A stretch of DNA of 50,813 bases from Chromera velia. Its lineage: Eukaryota > Sar > Chromeraceae. The notes under the pieces were generated by a model that made no database searches, was not told the DNA's origin, and saw nothing but the letters and a program-made list of their open reading frames with translations. The DNA lies in the NCBI GenBank assembly GCA_018398765.1, contig JAHBMJ010005396.1:20130-70942 (forward strand), in the 5' to 3' direction. Both the position numbers and the translations under genes were made by a program. Positions 41,868-50,813 of the stretch are shown here, piece after piece (position 1 is the first letter of the stretch; every line of letters begins with the position of its first letter).

Positions 41868-43286
41868 ATGAGGGCGGGGGGGGGAAGGGGGAGTAAGCGG
41901 TACGCAGACTTTTTTTGTCTGGTGGGAAGGAATGGAAAGAAATTGAGGGAAGGGCGAAAGAAGGAGGGAAGGAAGGAAGGGAGGAAGGAAGGAGTGGAGG
42001 CGTCGATTGGTTACTTCCTCGGCGATTGGTGCGTGGCGGAGAGAAGTAAGTCTTTTTGCAGTGGGAAGGTATACGTATTTTGGGGTGGGGGAGAGACAAA
42101 AAAGCAAAAACGAATATGTAAGAAGACCATGGGAAGTTTGACTGACGGCTTTCGTGGCGTCTTTCTGTCTGTCTGACAAAGGCGGTCAACGGGTGCGAGA
42201 GAGAAGGGGAATGTGACTGTCTGTCCAGATTCTTTCGTTCATTCTCTCTGAATGCTGCGGTAGAAGATGGAGCAGCTGAGCGTGGACAGAGGGAGGTGCG
42301 GTGGTCCAAAGGAGTGCACACCCACCTCCCCCGTGCACCTCTCTAGCTGTTTCTCTACGTCTAGACGGACAGACACAAAGACAGGGGGGAAAAGAGGGAA
42401 GTCAACGCCGGTATTAGCTCGAAAAGAAGTTTTGTCTGCTCGCTCTGTCTTCTGTTGTCATTCCAATTTTGATGGAGTTTTGGTTGTTTCCTCTGCTGTG
42501 TTGCATTCAGTCCTTCTGCTCTTGATTCAACATCGATGCGTGTGTATGAGAGTAAGTGAGTGAGTACGATGGAAGGAAAAACACAGTCATTCTAAACAAG
42601 GAGAGGCGAGACAGAGAAAAATCTGGTCCTCAGCCTCATGCAGACCTTCATTCTCTCCATCCATTTCAGTCAGCCCGTGCATGTAGAATCGTGTAGAGAG
42701 CACGGGACTCTCTGAACACTTTGAGCCGCTTGCCCGCCCCTCCTTTTCTGATTATTCGAATGAAGTGATGGTGATGGGCACTGCCTCAGTTCCTGCCTCC
42801 CTGTTTCTCCGTCTGTCTGGCGTACCATCATTGGTTTGTTCCTGGAAGGCTGGCGATTTTATTGAAGAAGTTCACTTTTCTGATGAATCAGTCCCTCCAG
42901 TGCGATTTCGTCAGTGCGCAATCAATCAATTATTTAACGTACAACTCAAGCCCCTGAAGATGTCGAAAATCTATGATTCTGAATTGCGTGCGCCAAACGC
43001 TAGCCGCGCTTGCACGCAGGGTCTTGAAAAGCAGTGTGCTGCAGTTGCAGACTGTGCAGCAGCCATTCTTCTCAAAAGTTGTGTTCATCATCATCATCAT
43101 AATATGATCATACGCCATCGCCATCGGCCTATAAATAGGCGTCTAGCGTTCGGCGGCAACGCACAAGGCAGTTCGGTTTTTTACTACAACAGCAGTTCAC
43201 TTGTTGACAAGTTGTTGTTACAATTTCATAAGTATGATCATCATATACTAGCCATATACTATAATAATACTAATAATGATGAAACC
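41868..43286. other. Downstream flank of the polyol dehydrogenase-like gene
   Basis: No gene is supported. A GGAA/GGGA run lies at about 41955-41995. A weakly open frame at 42765-43313 overlaps the dispersed repeat and looks spurious. 43085-43176 is the inverse copy of the repeat at 11990-12072. Confidence 0.45.
43085..43176 (-). repeat. Dispersed short repeat, copy 2 (inverted)
   Basis: The reverse complement reads CTGCCTTGTGCGTTG...GAACGCTAGACGCCTA...GGCGATGGCGTATGAT then ATG triplets, matching 11990-12072 block by block. Similarity ends on both sides within a few bases, so the unit is about 85-90 bp. Confidence 0.65.
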
Positions 43287-43831
43287 CAGGGTAGGGAAAA
43301 AGGTAGGTTATGAGGTTAGGTTATAGATTATTGGCCATCCAGTTATGATAATCGGTCATAACCGGCGGTTAACCGGGTTAACCAGTAAGAGCTGATAAAA
43401 ACGATATTATAGGTAGAAACAACTTCAAACAAGCAAAAAAATGCTGAAAACATAATAAAACGGTTGCAAAACTTAGTTATGATAACTGAAAAGATACGAA
43501 AAATCATGTGTTTCTTAGTATGTCGACCATAAACACCTAGATAAACACAATCAAACAAGTGGTTATCATATGATATGAATTAAAAATGTTTTTAAACAGT
43601 TTTTTTATTATGTTTTAGTCGTCTCTATAGGGTCGTTTTTCATTTGTTTTCTATTGTTTTCTGTATGTCATACCTGTAAAAATCATGTTTTTACAGTGAA
43701 AAGTTTTAAATTTAGTGAAAAAACGACCTCTAGACATAAAAAGGTTATATAACCGATAAGTTAACCGAACCGAAACGCTTTTTGACGGCCAAGTTGGTTC
43801 GGTTCGGTTAATAACCTATTTTTTATCCCTG
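43287..43831. mobile_element. hAT-like MITE
   Basis: The left end CAGGGTAGGGAAAAAGGTAG and the reverse complement of the right end (CAGGGATAAAAAATAGGTTA) are imperfect terminal inverted repeats beginning CAGGG, as in hAT-superfamily elements. Subterminal GGTTAACCG and CGGTTCGGTTAA motifs, also typical of hAT relatives, occur at both ends. The interior is AT-rich with no transposase, so the element is non-autonomous. Left flank ATGAAACC and right flank TTGAAACC (three bases beyond the terminus) agree at 7 of 8 positions, a possible 8-bp target-site duplication. Confidence 0.7.
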
Positions 43832-44953
43832 ATATTGAAACCAGGCCTCACCGAACTGCTCTGCCTATATATCTCTATGTTATAGTATAGTTTCTACGTC
43901 ATTCTACGTTGATCTTTTTTTTATCTCATTTGTGTTGATTTTCTTTTTTTATAGTTCTAGACCTTATCGTATTTGGGAGTAATTGGGACAATTAGAATGC
44001 CCAATTGGGAATTTGGAATCCCCAATTCGGAATTCCAAATTTGAAACAATTTGGAAACACTGGTGGAAACATTTTTTTCTGTGTGAAAAACTTAATGTAG
44101 AAAGCTGTATAATATGCATAGGATAGGATAACATAGGATTAATGTCTGGAAGATTGGTCTCCTGCCTTAATGCTGAGCGTTCGACGTGTGGTATCCATGA
44201 AAAGCGCATACATACGTTGGACCTAAACATTTTAAAACTCAAAGATCTCTCTCTATGGGCGGTAGAACGAGGGAAAAAGAGGAGAAAGGACGAGACGAGA
44301 CGAGAGGAAACGAGTACGTGGAGAGGAAAGGGAGAAAAATGGAGAAGGCAGTTGAGTTGACTAACTGAAGCGACAGTTTGGGTTGAAAATACCGTCAGTC
44401 TGACTGTTACAGTGTATGCTTAACTTCTTCAGCCATTCATAAACGTAGAACTTCACTGGTAATGACGAGTTATACGTTGGGCAACGTCGGGCTGCTTAGT
44501 CGACGTTGAGTGCTAAAGCAGAACGTACACAACACTCTATCTTTCACTGACTTGCCGTTGAACATTGACATCCGAAAACAACGTTGAAAAGATCTGAGGA
44601 AAGTGCCCCCCGCTTCGCTTTCCGGGGCGACTGGAGAGTTTTGTTGGAGGAGACGCCATGGAGACGCCACTCCCATGCAGCATGCTCTCTCAGTGTGACA
44701 GTGACTCTCACAGTCTCTCAGCCAGAGACATGCTTAAGCACTTCCATGTGTAAAGTTCGTTCTGTGCTCTATTAGATAGTTGTAAGCTGCTGCAAACACA
44801 CTCGTAAGACACTGAAGCTGCATAAAGAGCTGGTTTTGCAGAAGAGCTTTCGTGCATTGTTCTGATCTGAGTCGATTGTCTCTTTCTGTTCTTTCTCACA
44901 CGTCGATTCCTCCGTTCTCAGTTGAGTAAAGGACTTAAATCAAAGTGAATAAC
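43832..44953. other. Upstream flank of the zinc-finger gene
   Basis: The left half is AT-rich and contains a near-palindrome at 44010-44041. The right half (44.2-44.95 kb) has higher GC and should hold the promoter and 5' UTR of the gene starting at 44954. No further gene is supported. Confidence 0.4.
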
Positions 44954-46544
44954 ATGGAGGCTGACAACAAGCCTCCAGAGGGCCGGCAGGTCAATGAGCC
45001 GACAGGTCCTCAGGAGACCTGCCGATTCTTCCGTCAAGGAAAGTGTAGGAACGGGGCCAAGTGCAGATTTAGACATGTGCCTCCAACCGCACAGAAGGAC
45101 GCTGGGCCTCGGCCGAAGAGCTCAGCCCCCCCCCCGGATGAGCAGAAAGAAACGGCGGAGGGGGGGGTTACCCGTGCAGCTTGTAAATTCTTTGCAGAGG
45201 GTCACTGTAGAAAGGGCAACCAGTGCAAATACCGTCATGTGAGGGGAGGGGTTGAAGGGGAGGGAGACGGCACTCGAGGAGGGGGGCGCCAGCGTGGGAG
45301 GGGCAGGGGCAGAGGGGGTGGAGAGGCTCAAAAAAGGGGGGGGAGGTTCCGTCCAGTATCGTTGGGAGGGGGTGGTCCTTCTACTCCGTCTCCTGTGGAA
45401 GAAGAGGGGGAACAGACTACAGGAGACGGGGAGACGGTACAAGTGGAGAATACGGAGACGGCAGTGGGGGGGTCGCGCGGTCACGTCACGGCTGTGCAGC
45501 CCCGGGCAGAGAGACCTCCGTGCGCCCCCCCAGTGCAGAAGGGGGGCCCTCGGGTTGTGCGATTGGGTCTCAATAGGGCGCCTGCGTCTTCTTCTGCTCC
45601 CAGTGTGAAGGGGGAAGTGGGGGGGGAAGGTGAGAAGGGCGCAAACTGGGAGACAGAGAAGTGGAGGCTACAAAGATTGTGAGTCGATGGGGATGGGGGA
45701 TGAAAGTGTTTGTGTGCTGGTGCGGTTCCTTCTCTTTCGTTTGATCTCACTTTCCAACCATACGGGGATCTGTGTCAGTCAGTATCCATCCCCAGAAGCT
45801 TTTGCTTGCATGGATCCTTCCACATTTTGCATCGCTAAATTCTCTGTTGTGCAGATTCCGTGAGTCGTACCGAGAAGAGCCTGGGGAGATGCAAAACGGG
45901 GGCGACGAAAACGAACAAGAAGAGAAAGAAAAAGAAAAGGACACTCCAACAGTTCGAAGAATCCGCTTGTCCCTTCAACCTTCTGACCCTGACTTTGACC
46001 CTTCCTGGGTTGGGGGGCCTCTTCGGCTTCTCATTCAAGTACCATGGTCTTACCCAGAGTGCCTGATTGAAAGCGAAAATATGGGGCCCGTGGATGCTGC
46101 TGCTCTTCCATCGTTGAAGGTCTGCAATGAAGGCTTGGGAGATCGTGCTTGTGGTCTGATGGCAGCGCTGTTCGAGGAGAGTGTGCTCCGAGATGCAACT
46201 GCCCTCCGAGGCTCTTCTTGTGCTTCACCCGGCCCCACAGCACACCACCTGGTCGTCAGAGGACTTCGGTACCTGGACTCCCTCGCAGTGGCGGCGTTCC
46301 GGAAAGTGCAACAACTGCAGCAGGAGGAGCAGGTGGGAAGGACCAAGGAGGCTGCAGCAGAAAAGACAGAGGCACAGACCGGTGGAGAGAGGGGAGGGGG
46401 ACCGCCAGCGGAAGATGGTAGTGCACCCTCGTCTTCGTCTTCCTCTTCCTCCTCCTCCTCCTCCTCTTCCTCTGTGTGGACAGCGGAGGAACAGGACAGG
46501 TCAGTCACATGTTGACTTGACAGGAAGAGAGAGAGAGACACACA

Positions 46545-46587
<43 letters not shown>

Positions 46588-47548
46588 GCCAAGCCTTCAA
46601 TTCTGTGCCTCTCTTCGTTTGTTGATTTCGGTATTCGTTCCCGCCCTTCTCTTTGCTGCCAAACGTTCTGTAGTCCCTCTGCATGTCTCCTTTTCTTCCT
46701 TCCTTCGAGGTGCAACGACAGGAGGAAGAGGGAGGACCAGGCGGCTGTCTGTGTCTTCTTCATAGGATTGCGGTGGGGGCATGTCGGGCCGTTTTTGTTT
46801 CTTTTGTCTTTTCCCTCAGTGAAGTACCATGGTTTTCTCACCAGCTTTCTGTCCCCTTCTTCTTCTCTTTTACCTCCTATCGCCGCTTCCCGTCGTTTTC
46901 AGGCTTGAGAGGGCACTGGCTGCCAGTCGTAACTGCTCCTTCGACGATCCGAACGAGAAGTGGCGGCGTGTCGCTCTGTTTGTTGCCACCAAAACAGCCA
47001 AGCAGTGCGCTCTGAGGGTGAAGTCCCTCAGAGAGCAGCTGCTTGCACAGCCGCCACCCAAACCAGCAGGAACAGCCCATCAGGGAAAGAGGGGGAAGAT
47101 GAGTGCGGCTGAGAGGGCGGGGCTTGTGCCTGTCGGGAGTGCAAAAGAGAAAGAGAAGGAGAAGGAACTGGATGAGGAAGAGGATGAGGGGGGAATGCAG
47201 GAAGAGGAGCGAGCTGAAGGGGAGAAATGGAGAAGAAGGGAGAGGGGAATGGGAGAGGGAGAGGAGAGTGAAAGTGAGTCTTCTTCGTCCTCTGATGACG
47301 ACGGTGACAGTGACGACGAAGAAGGAGAAGAGGAAGACAGGGGAGGCCACGAAGAGCAGTTGGACGACGCAGAGGCCGGTCCCGGTCCCGGGCCCGAGGC
47401 TGCATCTAGTTCTTCTCTTGACGGTGCTGCGGGAGCAGTGCGTCTTCGTTTGTTGGGCCTGACCCTGGAGGGAGTGGCGTCGTTCCATTTCTCTGCTGCA
47501 AGGTGGGTGGGTGGGTCCGTTCTCTTCTCTCTCCGGCCGGCAAAATTT

Positions 47549-47583
<35 letters not shown>

Positions 47584-47646
47584 CTTTCTTTCTTTCTTTC
47601 TTTCTTTCTCTTTCTTTCTTTCTCTTTCTTTCTTTCTCTTTCTTTC

Positions 47647-47677
<31 letters not shown>

Positions 47678-49871
47678 CTTTTTTTCTTTCTCTTTCTTTC
47701 TTTCTCTTTCTTTCTTTCTTTTTCTTTCTTTATTTATTTATTTATTTATTTATTTTTGTGTTGATTTTTGTGTTGACGCCACTCGCTTTACATGCCTGGA
47801 GCCGTCTTTTTTCTTTCTTTCTTTTCTTCCTTCCTTCATGTGCGTGTGTGCGAGCCCGCAGGTTCCAGCTCCAGTGCGGGAGGTGCAGGTCGAGTGCAGA
47901 CGGGTCGCTGGCGGGACCGAAAGAGGGAGCGACTCTGGCGGTAGTTGGTCAGTCACATGCAGTGCGGGGGAGAGAGGAAGGGACGGAGGGACGGAGGGAG
48001 GGAGGGTGTTTGGAAATAATTCGCGTGTCGGCTTTTGCTCTCAAACTTCCAGAAAGAAAGACCTTCGGAATATGCAGAGGGGTCTGTGAGCGTCGTCGTC
48101 TTTGCTTTTGTGCACGTGTGGGAGCTGCAGTGGGTTGTACCAAGACGGTAAAGATATTTTGTTTTTCCTTCTGACGTTGTTTCTGGCTGCAGGAGGATCC
48201 TTCGAGTGTGGCAAGTGCCATCAGAGAATGGTGGTGCGCCTCCAGCCTCAAATTGTGCGTGCGTCAGTCCGTCCGTTTCGTTCGTTTGGATGAGCTTGAG
48301 AGAAGGTTCGCATTCCTTCTACCCCTCTGTTTTGTCTTCCGTTCGGATCTGTTCCTTCCTTCCATGATTTTCTTTCTTGTCTTTTCCCTTGTCCTTCCAG
48401 CGATCACGAAACCAATCCGAGAGAGAATAGCGGGGAGAGAAAGGAAAGCCGGAGGATTCTTGGAGGGGCCTCTTCTCGCCTGTCCTCTTCTCTTCTCTCT
48501 TCGGTTCTCTTAATTGTTTTGGCGAGAGAGAGGGCGAGTGTCGGTGTGGGGAAGCGAGAGGAGTGTGAAAGGTGGATTGAGAGACAGTGAGAGAGCGAGA
48601 GAGAGAGACGGCGGAGCGGGCAGGGAAGCGAGAGTAACTGAATTTATGATTGATTGAGTGAGTGAGTGGGCTATTCCGGGTCTTCCTGAGTCATTCCTTT
48701 CCTCTCAGAAAATGGATTTTCGGTTCCCGTTGTTTTCTGTACTTTGCATATTGCGCCTCTGTGTAACACCCTGATGCATCGATGCGCAGGCCTACGGGGG
48801 TTCTCCTTTGATCGGAACTTTTGCCACTGTGGGGTGTCTCCTTCGGGACCTCTTGCCTTCCGATTTCCTTGCCGCCTGTTTCAAGTGTTCCCAGACGGTG
48901 CGAGTAAAGGATTTTGGCTCGGGAGGGCTCAGAAGGGCAAATTGTCGTCAGTGCTTTGCGTTGATGCGCATAGGGTTCGAGGGGGCTTCCGTTGAGGCCG
49001 AAGGAGGGGGAGCTGTTGTGGGGGGTGCTGGGGATCCTCTTCTATCCGGAGGGGCAATCGGAGGGGGTGGTCAGTCTTCGTCGTCATCGAAGAGGAAGAA
49101 GGAAAAGGACGATTTGGTTCTCAAAGTCGGCTCCCCTCTGCCGAACGAGGGGAAGTGCAAACACTACAAGAAGTCCCACAGGTGGCTCCGGTTCCCCTGT
49201 TGTGGGAAGGTTAGTGGGTCGGTCGGGTCATGCATGGGCATTTCGTGTAATCTAGTGTATGCAGACACGCAGCTTTCTTTCTAATTGCGTATACGTATGC
49301 ATTCAAAGGAGTACAGTTGCACGAAAGACGAAAAGTTTCATAGGTGGTGTGGAAGGCTAAAAAGTTCCGCGTGGTTGATCTGTATCGTATTGATCGATTC
49401 GCTACATCAGAAATCGGGTCCGTCTGTCTGTCCGTCTGTTTGTGTCTGTCTGTCTCTCACACAGAGAGACAAAAATAGCACGCAGAGGAGTAACGGGCGT
49501 GCGACGTACGTACTGGGCCGGAATTGCTGTCCCTCTGTACCCAAATGGTCTCTCGCATTCATATTTAATGGAAAATATTCGTTTGTGATGCAAACGCACA
49601 GGCTTATCCGTGCGACATCTGCCACGACGACGCGAGCGATCACCCCTGCGAGTGGGCGGGCCGAATGATCTGCGGGTACTGCAGTCGAGAACAGCCGTAC
49701 TCGAGCTCAAAGCCGTGCGCGTGCGGTGCTGCGCTCACAGAAGGGCGTTCTCGTTACTGGGAGGGGGGGAGAGGATGCCGCGATCCCACCAAAATGTCCA
49801 AAAAGGACTCCCGGAGAGGGAAACTCATTTCAAAGGCAATTAAAGAAAGGGCAAAATCAAAAAACAAGTGA
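44954..49871 (+). CDS. CCCH plus CHY zinc-finger protein, 935 aa, 7 exons
   Basis: Exons: 44954-45678, 45855-46499, 46903-47502, 47862-47947, 48193-48254, 48790-49209 and 49602-49871. All phases fit. Two CCCH fingers of C-x7-C-x5-C-x3-H type lie at residues 23-41 (CRFFRQGKCRNGAKCRFRH) and 77-95 (CKFFAEGHCRKGNQCKYRH). This type commonly binds RNA. An RG-rich stretch follows, then a globular block (exon 2, IRLSLQPSDPDFD, then LLIQVPWSYPE), polyserine, an acidic region, and CxxC pairs in exons 4-6 (CGRC, CGKC, CFKC, CRQC). The C terminus is a CHY-type zinc domain, KCKHYKKSHRWLRFPCCGK at 828-846 continuing in exon 7 with YPCDICHDDASDHP, MICGYCSREQP and CACG. The end is basic. CHY domains chelate several zincs. 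The molecular role is unknown. Start: first ATG in frame. Confidence 0.9.
47549..47757. repeat. (CTTT)n/(ATTT)n microsatellite in intron 3 of the zinc-finger gene
   Basis: About 200 bp of CTTT-type units with occasional CTCTTT variants end in a short TTTA run. It lies fully within intron 3, just after the donor GTGGGT. Confidence 0.95.
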
Positions 49872-50261
49872 GAAAGTCCGAACGACTATATGTGCCGGTC
49901 CCACTGCCGGATCATAATGTCTAATATAAATTTTCCATTAAGTTGTGTTCGGAGCTAGGCTCGGAGTTGTTGTGCGTAATTAAATTATATAAAAGTGCAC
50001 CTACAAATACCGTCAACGTTTTTATATTATTATACAAGTTGAAAATAATATAATCATCATGACAGTTTACCACAGTTCAAAGACGTTGCTTATCATATTT
50101 TTTATCATTTTCAAAGCTTCCATCTCTCAGAGTAGCTTAACCTATACTCTTTGCTATGATAGACGACGTCGGCTAAAAAAAAAAAAAATGCCGCCCAACC
50201 CTTTACAACTCTTTACTTTTATTCTTTTTTTTTTTTCCAGTCAAACAACTGTTGTTCAAAT
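49872..50261. other. AT-rich spacer
   Basis: This is the downstream flank of the zinc-finger gene. It is AT-rich, with an A-run near 50176 and a T-run near 50227. No gene is seen. Confidence 0.5.
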
Positions 50262-50813
50262 TTGATTGATTGATTGATTAATATGTTCCGCCCTAGGGCC
50301 TTCCCGCTATGTCTATCTGTCGCCAGAGCTAGCAGGGCGGGGCGTTCCCCAGCCTAAGTTGAGGTATCAGACCCCATCCTCGGGGCCCGCCAGAGTCTGT
50401 TGCCCTGGCCGCTGCTGCATGATTGTTCGTTGTTCGAGCCACGGCTCTGGATCCGCGTTGGCTTTCCGGCCTGAAAATCGATCTGAAACGGCATGTGATT
50501 TGGGCTTCCTCGCTCTTTTTGTTTGCTTTATCAATCTTCTTCTGCGGCTCCCTCCTTCCCCACCCTAACGATCTTTCGGTCGTCTCTAAGTTATCAATTT
50601 TCTCCTCATATTCTTTTGTTAGTCTCTCGATCGCCCGCTGCCTTCCGGTGATTCCTGCATGTCTGGCCGCCAGAGCGTCTCCCTCTATGTGTCCGTACCG
50701 TCCTGGACACTCCTCAAACACCCTCCGTCTGAATGACGCCCATCCCAAAAACTTATCCACTCCGGCATAACATTCATTCAACAGAAAACAGAAAAGCGTC
50801 GAGTTGTGCCTTT
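50262..50813 (-). mobile_element. LINE 3' end, copy C (runs off the window)
   Basis: On the minus strand this is the LINE C-terminal coding end (150 codons visible, ending QLRLGNAPPC and a stop), the 3' UTR and a short (TCAA)n tail at 50281-50262. It is nearly identical to copies A and B. The 5' side continues beyond the right edge, so its full length is unknown. Confidence 0.9.

Noticed and set aside
42765-43313. 182-codon plus-strand frame
   Set aside because: It has no domain or coding texture and overlaps a dispersed repeat and AT-rich DNA. It is probably a chance frame.
43300-43340. TTAGG-like words suggesting an interstitial telomere repeat
   Set aside because: There are only a few irregular GGTTA words, which belong to the subterminal region of the hAT-like MITE and are not tandem.
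46690-46768. Possible extra exon in intron 2 of the zinc-finger gene
   Set aside because: A pyrimidine-rich stretch with AG occurs, but exon 2 joins exon 3 in phase without it and the inserted sequence adds no recognisable domain.
47503-47757. Long Phe/Leu/Ser-rich frames in the CTTT tract
   Set aside because: They are repeat-driven frames inside intron 3 of the zinc-finger gene. The flanking exons join in phase without them.
1-50813. tRNA and rRNA genes
   Set aside because: I looked for tRNA box-like patterns and conserved rRNA stretches and found none I could support by eye. A covariance-model scan would be needed to exclude small RNA genes.

Overview
The window looks like nuclear DNA from a unicellular eukaryote with intron-rich genes. 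It carries 26 introns that I could place by reading frame, non-LTR retrotransposons, MITE-like inverted-repeat elements and very many microsatellites. Nothing is bacterial: there are no operons and no ribosome-binding sites. The polyol dehydrogenase-like gene and the splice-site style would suit an alveolate alga such as a chromerid, but that assignment is inference.

Layout. 1-3423 (+) is the open 3' part of a long low-complexity protein gene. 3718-about 11160 (-) is a near-full-length but decayed LINE-type retrotransposon with a coiled-coil ORF1, an endonuclease, a reverse transcriptase, a C-terminal zinc knuckle and a (TCAA)n tail. 11.2-13 kb is AT-rich and holds an old LINE tail. 12971-14413 (-) is a twice-frameshifted unknown coding region. 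About 16.1-17.5 kb (-) holds exons of a protein kinase-like gene. 17709-18252 is a 544-bp foldback element. 18591-21326 (+) is a complete seven-exon mitochondrial ADP/ATP carrier gene. 21.3-26.8 kb holds no gene I can support. 26808-29793 (-) is a five-exon gene of unknown function. 30633-34010 (+) is a six-exon SpoU/TrmH-type RNA 2'-O-methyltransferase gene with an assembly gap in one intron. 34210-35367 (+) is a 5'-truncated LINE copy. 35.8-36.5 kb is a dense microsatellite block. 36909-37514 (-) is a small single-exon unknown gene. 38211-41867 (+) is a six-exon long-chain polyol (mannitol-type) dehydrogenase-like gene with one GC-AG intron. 43287-43831 is a hAT-like MITE. 44954-49871 (+) is a seven-exon gene for a 935-residue protein joining two CCCH zinc fingers to a C-terminal CHY-type zinc domain. 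50262-50813 (-) is a third LINE copy running off the window.

The host genes do not form a pathway. They are ordinary eukaryotic functions (mitochondrial nucleotide exchange, RNA methylation, polyol metabolism, zinc-finger regulation, a kinase) with several unknowns. Three pairs are arranged head to head: kinase/carrier, unknown/SpoU and small unknown/polyol dehydrogenase. The most unusual signals are the splice sites (GTCAG donors are common, GTAAG donors absent, acceptors mostly TGCAG), the CCCH-CHY fusion, the unknown five-exon gene, and a helically spaced TCGGAAC repeat cluster between the unknown gene and the SpoU gene.
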